Positions 1-6,690 of a stretch of 7,884 bases of DNA are shown here, piece after piece. The stretch is from JANNSW01 sp031431235 (GTDB taxonomy: Bacteria > Pseudomonadota > Alphaproteobacteria > Rhizobiales > Hyphomicrobiaceae): assembly GCA_031431235.1 (NCBI GenBank), contig JANPDA010000270.1:1-7884 (forward strand), written 5' to 3'. The translations under genes were made by a program, and so were the position numbers. The notes under the pieces are model-generated. The model was not told the DNA's origin, searched no databases, and worked only from the letters and a program-made list of their open reading frames with translations. Positions within the stretch are counted from its first letter, which is position 1, and each line of letters begins with the position of its first letter.

Positions 1-397
1 CATTGCCGATTGGCGATTCATGCAGTGCGGGCAGCCCAGCCAATTCCGCTTTCTCGACGCCCGACAGATCAATGCCATAGTGGCCCGCGAGATCCACGAG
101 CGACCGTTTGCCACCGCCGCCGTCGCTCGATGGTTGGCAAATGACCAGATCGAGGTCCTTTTTCCGATCGTGCTGGAAATCGCGCATTTCGTGATTGATG
201 CCAAATCCGACGCGACCCGAGGCGACGTGGCTGCGCAACAGCGACGATGACCGCAGTAGATCGAACACGATCCCCCAGCAGGCAACCTTCGAGTGGTGGT
301 CGCTGCGGCTGTGATAGCTCCACCGATTGCCATGCTTGTCAGTGACATGCGGTGTCGAGAGCGTGCGAACCAGGATTTCTGGACCGGATATGGACAT
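1..397 (-). CDS. Hypothetical protein, N-terminal part (runs off the left edge)
   Basis: An open frame starts at the ATG at 397-395 (MSISGPEILV...) and stays open to the window edge, giving 132 residues with no stop. I do not recognise the family. Visible features are a His/Ser/Arg-rich stretch near residues 26-36 (WSYHSRSDHHS), a predicted helix around 39-60, and a charged segment at 68-87 (NHEMRDF, then RKKDLDLVIC). The charged segment, with Glu70, Asp73, Asp81 and Asp83 before a hydrophobic strand, vaguely recalls PD-(D/E)XK nuclease cores. That is a guess, because the downstream half is missing. GC is about 59% by hand count over 1-360, against roughly 67-78% in sampled def and fmt lines, which suggests separate acquisition. 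It lies 73 bases after the fmt stop on the same strand, and no strong Shine-Dalgarno precedes the ATG. Its reading frame is sensible throughout and has no better competitor in this interval. Confidence 0.7.
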   Translation of the reverse strand, partial: MSISGPEILVRTLSTPHVTDKHGNRWSYHSRSDHHSKVACWGIVFDLLRSSSLLRSHVASGRVGFGINHEMRDFQHDRKKDLDLVICQPSSDGGGGKRSLVDLAGHYGIDLSGVEKAELAGLPALHESPIGN

Positions 398-470
398 AAT
401 TGCTTGTAACGATTGCGAAGCGATTCGGCGACTCTTCGTGTCTGTGGATTTTTTCCGGGGTGAACCGCGC
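398..470. other. Short gap between fmt and the left-edge gene
   Basis: These 73 bases follow the fmt stop. On the minus strand there is an A6 run (GGAAAAAATCC, near 447-457) but no GC-rich stem directly preceding a T run, so no intrinsic terminator is supported. A possible 5-base stem (CGAAG/CTTCG) with a long loop is too weak to call. A promoter for the downstream gene may lie here, but I cannot point to one. Confidence 0.3.
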
Positions 471-1391
471 TCACGCCAGCACCGCGCCCGCCATTAGCGC
501 AAAGCCGCGAAGCAGCTCATCGGCGGGCATGATCTTCTTGCCCTGGCGCTGCAGCATGAGCAGGCGCACCGCGCCTTCGCCGCAGGCAATCGTGAGACGA
601 TCGTCCAGCACCTCGCCCGGGGTGCCGCGGCCGTCGGCGACCTCGCTGCGCAGCACCTTGATCCGCTCGCCTGCCGCCTCGAAGCAGGCGCCGGGAACGG
701 GCGAGAGGCCGCGGATGTGGTCGTGGACCCGAGCCGAGTTGCGCGCCCAGTCGATGCGCGCTTCCTCCTTCGCGATCTTGGCGGCGTAGGTGATGCCATC
801 GCCCGCCTGCACCCGGCAGTCGAGCGTGCCGCGCTCGAGGGCGCCGAGCGCGCGTACGATCAGGTCGCCGCCTTGGCGCGCGAGCGTGTCGTGCAGCTCG
901 CCCGCCGTGAATTCGGGCCCGACCGCGATCGTCTCCGCCATGCAGACGGGGCCGGTGTCGAGGCCTTCGTCCATGCGCATCACCATCACGGCGGTCTCGC
1001 GGTCGCCCGCCATGAGGGTCCGCTGGATCGGCGCGGCACCTCGCCAGCGCGGCAGCTTGGAGGGGTGCAGGTTGAGGCAGCCCTGGCGCGGCGCCGCGAG
1101 CACGGCTGCCGGCAACAGCAGCCCGTAGGCGACCACGACGATAGCGTGGGCCCCGAGGGCAGTGAGCGCCGCCTGCTCGTCGGGCGCCTTCAGGCTCGCC
1201 GGCGCTCTGACCTCGAGGCCCGCCGTCTCGGCAAAAGCATGCACCGGCGACTTGCGTTTCTCCATGCCACGGCCGGCCGGTCGTGGCGGCTGGGTGTAGA
1301 CGGCGGCGATCTCGTGCCCGGCACCCAGAATGGCGGCGAGCGAGGGCAGCGCAAAGGCAGGGCTTCCCATGAAGACGAGGCGCAGCGGCAT
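471..1391 (-). CDS. fmt: Methionyl-tRNA formyltransferase
   Basis: This cytoplasmic enzyme transfers a formyl group from 10-formyl-tetrahydrofolate to initiator Met-tRNA, making fMet-tRNA for translation initiation. The protein is 306 residues, close to the usual 310-315. The N-terminal Rossmann-type domain opens with RLVFMGSPAFA (residues 4-14). The formyltransferase signature NLHPSKLPRWRGAAPIQ (107-123) carries Asn107 and His109, and Asp145 lies in DEGLDTGP; these match the family's catalytic Asn-His-Asp set. The C-terminal OB-like tRNA-binding domain starts near residue 205. The ATG at 1391 was chosen over the in-frame ATG at 1424: it gives the usual MPLRLVFMGSP N-terminus, lies 13 bases after the def stop instead of overlapping it, and has GGGG (1403-1400) eight bases upstream. 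It is co-directional with def and probably co-transcribed with it. Confidence 0.97.
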   Translation of the reverse strand: MPLRLVFMGSPAFALPSLAAILGAGHEIAAVYTQPPRPAGRGMEKRKSPVHAFAETAGLEVRAPASLKAPDEQAALTALGAHAIVVVAYGLLLPAAVLAAPRQGCLNLHPSKLPRWRGAAPIQRTLMAGDRETAVMVMRMDEGLDTGPVCMAETIAVGPEFTAGELHDTLARQGGDLIVRALGALERGTLDCRVQAGDGITYAAKIAKEEARIDWARNSARVHDHIRGLSPVPGACFEAAGERIKVLRSEVADGRGTPGEVLDDRLTIACGEGAVRLLMLQRQGKKIMPADELLRGFALMAGAVLA

Positions 1392-1404
1392 CGGCGTGTC
1401 CCCG

Positions 1405-1932
1405 TCAGGCGTCGGCCTCGGCATCGCGCTTGGCCTTCACCATCTTCTTCACGATCCGGTCGCGGCGCAACTTCGACAGGAAGTCGATGAAGAGCCGGCC
1501 GTTCAGGTGGTCGATCTCGTGCTGCACGACCGTCGACAGCAGATCCTCGCAGACGAGCTCGACCGGCTTGCCAGTCGGATCCAGATAGCGCACCCGCACC
1601 CGGCTCGGCCGCTCGATCTCGGCGTAGACGTCGGGGATCGAGAGGCAGCCTTCCTCGTGCTGGCGCACTTCGTCGCCGATCACCTCGACGATCTCCGGAT
1701 TGGCCATGGCGATCGGGGTCCTCGTCTCGGCGTCGGGTTTGGCGAGGTCCATCACCAGCAGCCGGCGCGGCACGCCGACCTGGACGGCAGCGAGCCCGAT
1801 CCCCGGCGCCACATACATGGTCTCGAGCATATCAGCGACCAGCTTGCCCAGCTGGGCGTCGAAGCGCTCGACGGGCGCACTCGGCCTGCGCAGCAGCGGA
1901 TCGGGCAGGGTGATGATGGATAGTCTTGCCAT
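1405..1932 (-). CDS. def: Peptide deformylase
   Basis: This metalloenzyme removes the N-formyl group from nascent proteins at the ribosome exit and functionally complements fmt, the next gene. The 175-residue protein has all three family motifs in order: GIGLAAVQVG (44-53), EGCLSIP (94-100) and QHEIDHLNG (137-145). The metal ligands are Cys96, His138 and His142, with Glu139 as catalytic base, so it should be active. The N-terminus (MARLSIITLPDPLLRRPS) is typical of bacterial deformylases and fixes the start at 1932. No Shine-Dalgarno is visible just upstream; instead a promoter-like pair ends only six bases before the ATG (separate entry). The lysine/arginine-rich C-terminal tail after residue 152 is usual in alphaproteobacterial members. 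The fmt ATG follows 13 bases after the stop, indicating an operon. Confidence 0.98.
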   Translation of the reverse strand: MARLSIITLPDPLLRRPSAPVERFDAQLGKLVADMLETMYVAPGIGLAAVQVGVPRRLLVMDLAKPDAETRTPIAMANPEIVEVIGDEVRQHEEGCLSIPDVYAEIERPSRVRVRYLDPTGKPVELVCEDLLSTVVQHEIDHLNGRLFIDFLSKLRRDRIVKKMVKAKRDAEADA

Positions 1933-1938
1933 CGCGGT

Positions 1939-1967
1939 CAGATAAGGTGCGCCGCGGCGGTGGTCAA
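1939..1967 (-). promoter_or_regulatory. Candidate sigma70-like promoter of def-fmt
   Basis: Reading the minus strand, TTGACC (1967-1962) is followed after exactly 17 bases by TATCTG (1944-1939). The -35 box matches five of six consensus bases; the -10 box matches the first three. The spacing is ideal. Initiation about seven bases past the -10 box would fall on or next to the A of the def ATG at 1932, implying a leaderless or near-leaderless transcript. This fits the absence of a Shine-Dalgarno. The surrounding gap of 78 bases (1933-2010) between the glycoside hydrolase stop and def holds nothing else that I can identify. The weak -10 box limits confidence. Confidence 0.45.
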
Positions 1968-2010
1968 CGATTGGCGTGGGGGATGCGGCGCCGAGGCCCG
2001 TTCGCTGGGG

Positions 2011-4245
2011 TCATGGCCGGTCGAGAACGACGACGAGACGCCGCCGGGCATCCGATGGCTTCGGCACGATCTCGATCGCGCCGCCAACCTCCTTGGAATC
2101 GAGTGGCTTGCCGTCCTGCAGCACGGCGAGGGCCGGCTTGTCCGCCATCCCCGCGAACCGGACGGCCTCGCCCTTGCCCTTGCCGGCGGGCAGGTCGAGG
2201 CGCAGCGCGCCGCCGGCGAGCGCGACCCCGGTCACCGCGCCATCGCAAGCGAGCCTCAGCAGCTCGCTGCCCTCCCGCGTGACGGTCAGCACCCCGGACC
2301 GTCGCCCTACCGTGATGCGGCCGAGCGGGGAGGCAAGTGGTCCGGCTTCGGCATCGGGTCCGGTAACGACGAGCGTCAGCCCGGTCCAGGGCGAGACCTC
2401 GACCAGCCCGGCAAGCCGCATGTAGGGGATGAGGCCGGTCCAACTGTAGAAGGGGTCGGTGTCGCCCTGGTCGAGGCCTTCACCGGTTTCGGCATTGAAG
2501 TTCTCGGGCATATGGCGGTCGCGCTGCCAGATGCGCGCGAACATGGCCCAGCTTTTGGTGGCGAGCGCTGCTGCCGCCGCCTCCTCGCCCGTGCGCTTCA
2601 GCCCGCTCCACACCAGCCAATTGAGGATCGGCCAGATGCGGCCGCGCCAGTAGACGTTGTCCCGGTAAGCCGGATCGCCGCGGGCGACGCTCGGCAGCCC
2701 GAACGGTCCGCCAAAAAGTGCCGGGTCGTCGAGGGCGGCAACCAGGTGGCGCGTCTGCTCGGGGCTCGCTGCCCCGCACAGCAGCGGATAGAGCGAGGTC
2801 GGCGCGAGGCTTCTGACGAACTCGCCCGACCACAACCGGTTGGCGAAGATGTTGCGGCTCTTGTCCCATAGCCGCGTGCCGATCTGCGCGTTGAGCGCGG
2901 CGGCCGCCTGCTCATGCAGCTCTGCCGCCTCGGCGAGCCCGAGCTCGCGAGCGATCAGGGCAAGCATCTGGCAATCGAGGCTCGCGAGGCAATTGAGGCC
3001 CACGTCCTCGCAGTCGAGCGTGCGGCTTGCCTCGTTCCAGCGCGCCTCGTCGTGCATGGGGGAGTTGTCCATGAAAGACTCGTCCTTGGCCGCGAGCTTG
3101 GTGCCCACGTAGAGCCCCAGCCCGGTGCGCGAGGAGCCGAGCTCGAGCAATCCATTGCCGTTGCCATCGCGGTGCTGCCTGAGCCAGGCATTGTTACGGG
3201 CGAGCAGGGCATAAGCCGATTGCAGCAGGGGGAGTGAGCGGCTGCGCTGATAGAGCTGCCAGACGATGAAGGAGATGAGCGGGCTCTGGGTGCGGTCGAC
3301 CCAGGCATCGTTGCCGGTCAAGAGGCACGGCAGATTGCCCTCGGGCGTCGCGCCGTAGAGGAGGGTAGCAATCGATTCGCGTGCCTGCTCGGGATCGCTG
3401 AGCGACACCAGCAGCGCGTTGACCGCCGTGTCGTTCAGCCAGAAGCCGAAGCCGCCGAATTTCTTCAGGTCCCAGTTGCGGCTGCAGGAGATGTAGGGGC
3501 GGTGGTTGACAGTGTCCCAGATGGTGTTCCAGCCCATGATGTCGCGCACTGCGTCGAGCGCTTCGCCCCCGGATCGGGTTGCTTCGGGCGCGGGCGTGGT
3601 GATCAGCTCGGCGGCGCGCGCTTGCGCGAGGTCCGGCCGGTCGGCGATCGCGATCACGAGCCGGTTCAGCGGCGCTTCCTCCAGATTGAACCGGAGCGCC
3701 AGCACCGGGGCCTCGCTCGCACGCGACGCCAGGTGCCAGTAGCCGAGCTTCTCGTACTCCTCCGCGGCGTCCGAGGTGGTGGCGTGGCCGGTAACGAGGA
3801 GGGGTGCCCGCTCGGCCCTGATCGCAACGGTGCGCGGTCCATGGGTATAGAGCGCGGTGGCGGTTTCGGCGTCGAAACGGAACGGCGCGCCTTCCTCACT
3901 CGACAGCAGCAGCACCACCCAGAACCGCAGCGCCCATTCGCCGTGCTCGACCACCGACCAGCCGCCCTCGAGGTCATGGAGCGAGCGCTTGCGCCAACGC
4001 CAGTCGAGCGTGGTGCCGCCATGGGTGAAGCGGGCCTCGACCGCGCTGCCGTCGGTCGCATGGGTGCCGAGCCGCACCTCGCTGCCCGGTCCCACGAAGC
4101 TCGCCTTGGCGATGCGCGCCGAGAACACCATCGGCGTGACGCGGATCCCGAGCGGGCGGAACGACATCTCCAGATAGCGGTCGGCGCTCCAGGTGTTCCA
4201 GGCGCGGGCGAGCGGGACGTTGGGGGTCTTCAGGATGGCGGTCAT
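2011..4245 (-). CDS. GH63 / mannosylglycerate-hydrolase-type glycoside hydrolase
   Basis: This is a predicted inverting alpha-glycosidase of the GH63-like (alpha/alpha)6-barrel group, which includes bacterial alpha-glucosidases (YgjK) and mannosylglycerate/glucosylglycerate hydrolases. The 744-residue protein appears to have an N-terminal beta-rich domain (about 1-225), the barrel (about 230-610), and a beta-rich C-terminal extension (about 615-744). Family hallmarks are SFMDNSPMHDEARW (390-403), where Asp393 fits the general acid; YWRGRIWPILNW (532-543); and PENFNAETGEG (580-590), where Glu581 fits the general base, followed by DPFYSWTGL. No signal peptide is seen, so it should act in the cytoplasm. 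The start at 4245 forms an ATGA overlap with the cysteine hydrolase stop. The open frame extends upstream to 4425, but that part is antisense-like low-complexity Arg-rich sequence over the preceding gene; ATG 4257 is an alternative. The substrate is unknown; the transporter context suggests an imported small alpha-glycoside. Confidence 0.88.
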   Translation of the reverse strand: MTAILKTPNVPLARAWNTWSADRYLEMSFRPLGIRVTPMVFSARIAKASFVGPGSEVRLGTHATDGSAVEARFTHGGTTLDWRWRKRSLHDLEGGWSVVEHGEWALRFWVVLLLSSEEGAPFRFDAETATALYTHGPRTVAIRAERAPLLVTGHATTSDAAEEYEKLGYWHLASRASEAPVLALRFNLEEAPLNRLVIAIADRPDLAQARAAELITTPAPEATRSGGEALDAVRDIMGWNTIWDTVNHRPYISCSRNWDLKKFGGFGFWLNDTAVNALLVSLSDPEQARESIATLLYGATPEGNLPCLLTGNDAWVDRTQSPLISFIVWQLYQRSRSLPLLQSAYALLARNNAWLRQHRDGNGNGLLELGSSRTGLGLYVGTKLAAKDESFMDNSPMHDEARWNEASRTLDCEDVGLNCLASLDCQMLALIARELGLAEAAELHEQAAAALNAQIGTRLWDKSRNIFANRLWSGEFVRSLAPTSLYPLLCGAASPEQTRHLVAALDDPALFGGPFGLPSVARGDPAYRDNVYWRGRIWPILNWLVWSGLKRTGEEAAAAALATKSWAMFARIWQRDRHMPENFNAETGEGLDQGDTDPFYSWTGLIPYMRLAGLVEVSPWTGLTLVVTGPDAEAGPLASPLGRITVGRRSGVLTVTREGSELLRLACDGAVTGVALAGGALRLDLPAGKGKGEAVRFAGMADKPALAVLQDGKPLDSKEVGGAIEIVPKPSDARRRLVVVLDRP

Positions 4246-4853
4246 GGCGTCCAGCATTGGAGCAGCGTGGCGGTATCGATCAGCTCGATCTGCTGGTCGA
4301 AGCGGGGGATCACATGTTCCAGTGTTGCGGCGTGCGCGGCCGGCGCACTGCTGGCGAGAGCATCCGTGACGAGGATCACGCGCAAACCCCTGTCGACAGC
4401 GCCGAGCACGGTCGCGAGCACGCACACGTCGGTCTCGACGCCGGTGATGATCAGCGTGTCGGCCCCGAGGCGGTCGAGTGCCGCTTCGAACGCGGGCACG
4501 CCGAATGCCGAATAGCCCGGCTTGTCGATCATGGTTGCGGGCGGCAGCAAGGCAGCGAGCCGGGGCACGAGATCATAGAGCGCGGCCTCGTTGCGGCTGG
4601 CGAGCACGCTCTGCCAGCGCCGATAGTAGGTCCGCCATTGCCCAGGCGCATCCTCGGCGAGCAACGGCGCGCGGAAGCGGGTGAAAATGGTGCGCGCGCC
4701 GGCGTGCACCGCGATCCTGGCGATCGGAGCGATGATGCCCTCCAGCGCCGGCGTATGCCATTCGGTCTGCTCGGCGAACAGGCGCTGCATGTCGACCGCC
4801 ACGTGCACGGCGTGGGGGCCGATCGGACCGAAGGGCAGCGCGCGCGTGCTCAT
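4242..4853 (-). CDS. Isochorismatase-family cysteine hydrolase
   Basis: This 203-residue cytoplasmic protein belongs to the isochorismatase/nicotinamidase-like alpha/beta-hydrolase superfamily, whose members cleave amide, ureido or vinyl-ether bonds. The catalytic triad is visible: Asp21 in VAVDMQRLF (18-26), Lys111 in DKPGYSAF (110-117), and Cys144 in ITGVETDVCVLAT (136-148). The Val139-Glu140 pair in GVETDVC sits where the family has its conserved cis-peptide. This makes an amidase-like activity more likely than loss of function. The specific substrate cannot be assigned, and nothing identifies it as a true isochorismatase or nicotinamidase. Its ATG overlaps the ATPase stop (ATGA), and its stop overlaps the glycoside hydrolase start (ATGA). 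No strong Shine-Dalgarno is present, so translation probably depends on coupling to the transporter ATPase gene. Confidence 0.92.
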   Translation of the reverse strand: MSTRALPFGPIGPHAVHVAVDMQRLFAEQTEWHTPALEGIIAPIARIAVHAGARTIFTRFRAPLLAEDAPGQWRTYYRRWQSVLASRNEAALYDLVPRLAALLPPATMIDKPGYSAFGVPAFEAALDRLGADTLIITGVETDVCVLATVLGAVDRGLRVILVTDALASSAPAAHAATLEHVIPRFDQQIELIDTATLLQCWTP

Positions 4854-5905
4854 GGGGCGACCGCCACCGTATCGGCGACCGGCCAGCTGAGGGAGACGGT
4901 ATCGCCCACGCCGTAGGCCGAAGCGGTCCGGTTCTGCACGAAGGCGATGAACGGGCTGGACCCGAGCGCGGGCACGCGGATGTGATAGGTGAGGCTCGCG
5001 CCCGAGAAGATCGCCTGCCTCACCTCGCCGGTGAGCCGGTTGCTGCCCCCATCCACGCCGCGGGCAGTTGCGGCGCCGACGTCCACCTTCTCGGGGCGCA
5101 CCACCGCGAGCGTCGCCTTGCCGCCCGCAACCGCGATCAGCGTGCCGTCGGCGAGGCGAACGCCTTCACCGGAGGCTGCGCCTTCGAGCACGTTGGCATC
5201 GCCCAGGAAGCGCGCGGCAAACAGGTTGCGCGGGCGCTCGTAGACGGCGCGCGGCTCGCCCACCTGCACCAGCTTGCCACGGTCGATGATGGCGATGCGG
5301 TCGGAGAGGGTGAGCGCCTCCTCCTGGTCGTGGGTGACGAAAATGGTGGTGATGCCGATCGAGCGCTGGATCTCCTTCAACTCGACCTGCATCTCCTGGC
5401 GCAGCTTACGGTCGAGCGCGCCGAGCGGCTCGTCGAGCAGGAGCACCTTGGGGCGCGGCGCGAGCGCGCGGGCGAGCGCGACCCGTTGTTGCTGTCCGCC
5501 CGAGAGCGCGGCTGGCTTCCGGTTTCCGAGCCCTTCGAGCTGCACGAAATCGAGCAGCTCCTCGACGCGGTGCGCGACGTCCGCGCGCGGCGTTGCCCGC
5601 ACGTCGAGCCCGAAGGCGATGTTCTGGGCAACCGTCATATGGGGAAACAGCGCGTAGCTCTGGAACACCATGCCGATGCCGCGCTTGTGCACGGGCACTT
5701 GCTCGACGCGCTCGCCATCGAAGGCGATGGTCCCCTCGTCGGGCTCGATGAAGCCGGCGATCATGCGCAGCAGCGTGGTCTTGCCGCTGCCCGAGGGGCC
5801 GAGCAGGCCGAAGAACTCGCCATCCTCGAAGGTGAGGCTGACGCCGTCGAGGGCTGCGACCGCGCCATAGCGCTTGGCAACGCCCGTGACCTCGACCCGG
5901 CTCAT
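4850..5905 (-). CDS. ABC transporter ATPase, PotA-like (polyamine/small-solute type)
   Basis: This nucleotide-binding subunit would power import through the two permeases encoded just upstream. The 351-residue protein has Walker A GPSGSGKTT (36-44), the Q-loop at Gln82 in VFQSYALFPHMTV, the signature LSGGQQQR (134-141), Walker B VLLLDEP (154-160), the D-loop GALD, and the switch His192 in VTHDQEEA. A C-terminal TOBE-type region (about 240-345), including VVRPEKV (268-274), is characteristic of PotA/FbpC/MalK-type importers. All catalytic residues are present. The start at 5905 overlaps the permease stop as ATGA and is preceded by a GGGGG run about six bases upstream. The open frame continues far upstream to 6727, but that extension is an out-of-frame shadow of the PotC-like permease. 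PotA-like assignment follows the paired PotB/PotC-type permeases; the substrate itself is not determined. Confidence 0.96.
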   Translation of the reverse strand: MSRVEVTGVAKRYGAVAALDGVSLTFEDGEFFGLLGPSGSGKTTLLRMIAGFIEPDEGTIAFDGERVEQVPVHKRGIGMVFQSYALFPHMTVAQNIAFGLDVRATPRADVAHRVEELLDFVQLEGLGNRKPAALSGGQQQRVALARALAPRPKVLLLDEPLGALDRKLRQEMQVELKEIQRSIGITTIFVTHDQEEALTLSDRIAIIDRGKLVQVGEPRAVYERPRNLFAARFLGDANVLEGAASGEGVRLADGTLIAVAGGKATLAVVRPEKVDVGAATARGVDGGSNRLTGEVRQAIFSGASLTYHIRVPALGSSPFIAFVQNRTASAYGVGDTVSLSWPVADTVAVAP

Positions 5906-6690
5906 CGCTCGCCCCCGAAACGGTAGTTGCGCGCGACCAGCAGCATCAGCCCCATCGAGACCAGGATGATGAGGGTGGAGATGGCGTTGATCTCGGGCGT
6001 GAAGCCCTTGCGGATCGCCGTGTAGATTTCGACCGGCAGCGTCGAGATGCCGGGAGGGGCGAGGAAATAGGAGATGACGAACTGGTCGAAGGAGACGGCG
6101 AAGGCAAACAGCGCCGCCGCGATGATGCCGGGCGCGAGCAGTGGCAGCGTGATGCGGGTGAAGACCTGCACGGGCGAGGCGCCGGCGGTGGCCGCAGCCT
6201 CCTCCAGCACCGGATCGAAGGCCGCGAACCGCGCCCCGACCACGACGATCACATAGGGCAAGGAGAGAGCCACATGCCCGAGCAGGATCGCATGCAGGCC
6301 ACGCCCGATCCCGGTCCAGAAGAAGAAGATCAGCATCGAGGTGCCGATGATGAGCCACGGAATTGCGATCGGCGGCAGCAGCAACAGGCGCAACACTTGC
6401 TTGCCGGGGAACTCGTAGCGGGCGAAAGCGTAGGCGACGAGCGTGCCGAGCACGGTCGCGATCACGGCGTTGACCGCGGCGATCCAGAGGCTGTTGATAC
6501 TGGCATCGATCAGCCGCGCGTTGTTTGAAAGCGCCTTGAACCAGACGAGGTCGAAAGTGAAAGGCAGCTCGTAGAGCGGCGAGCGGTTGAAGGCCATCGC
6601 CATCATCACCAGGATCGGCAGGTAGAGGAAGGCGAGGATGAGGCCGAGGTAGCCGTAGCCGAGCCGATCGATCGATTCCGGCCGCATCAC
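5902..6690 (-). CDS. ABC transporter permease, PotC-like
   Basis: This is an inner-membrane subunit with about six hydrophobic segments, starting near residues 11-33. The cytoplasmic EAA loop that docks on the ATPase is at 163-188 (EEAAATAGAS... followed by TLPLLAPG). The region SFDQFVISYFL (200-210), then TLPVEIYTAIRKGFTPEINA (217-236), closely matches the conserved part of PotC/YdcV-type spermidine/putrescine permeases, with Gln where many members have Asp (SFDDFV). Length is 262 residues, normal for the family. The annotated start is GTG at 6690, overlapping the upstream permease stop as GTGA. The adjacent ATG at 6687 (giving 261 residues) is equally plausible: GGAG lies five bases from the GTG and eight from the ATG. 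The 3' end overlaps the ATPase start by four bases. Confidence 0.95.
   Translation of the reverse strand: MMRPESIDRLGYGYLGLILAFLYLPILVMMAMAFNRSPLYELPFTFDLVWFKALSNNARLIDASINSLWIAAVNAVIATVLGTLVAYAFARYEFPGKQVLRLLLLPPIAIPWLIIGTSMLIFFFWTGIGRGLHAILLGHVALSLPYVIVVVGARFAAFDPVLEEAAATAGASPVQVFTRITLPLLAPGIIAAALFAFAVSFDQFVISYFLAPPGISTLPVEIYTAIRKGFTPEINAISTLIILVSMGLMLLVARNYRFGGER

Noticed and set aside
69..323. 84-residue minus-strand ORF at the left edge
   Set aside because: It competes with the longer open frame from 397, which has more protein-like composition and runs through the whole interval without a stop.
1392..1424. Upstream ATG at 1424 as the fmt start
   Set aside because: It adds an atypical MPRPTPDGDTP leader and overlaps def; ATG 1391 has GGGG eight bases upstream and the conserved N-terminus.
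717..1490. Long plus-strand open frame opposite fmt and def
   Set aside because: Its translation is Arg/Ala/His-rich with no recognisable family, and it lies antisense to two unmistakable genes; it is a high-GC shadow.
1968..2010. GC-rich stretch after the glycoside hydrolase stop as a terminator (contains GGCGCC)
   Set aside because: There is no clear stem-loop followed by a T run on the minus strand; the palindrome is only six bases.
1960..2871. 303-residue plus-strand open frame opposite the glycoside hydrolase
   Set aside because: Composition mirrors the complementary coding strand and no domain is visible; the minus-strand GH63 motifs explain the region.
4246..4425. 60-residue N-terminal extension of the glycoside hydrolase frame
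   Set aside because: The segment is Arg/Cys-rich, lies over the cysteine hydrolase C-terminus in another frame, and would break the pattern of ATGA overlaps; ATG 4245 gives a sensible N-terminus.
3502..4515. 337-residue plus-strand open frame crossing the GH63/cysteine hydrolase junction
   Set aside because: It spans the antisense of two real genes, is Arg/Gly/Ala-rich, and has no family features.
4982..5926. 314-residue plus-strand open frame opposite the ATPase
   Set aside because: It is the complement of a canonical ABC ATPase with all motifs intact; its His/Glu/Arg-rich translation looks like a shadow.
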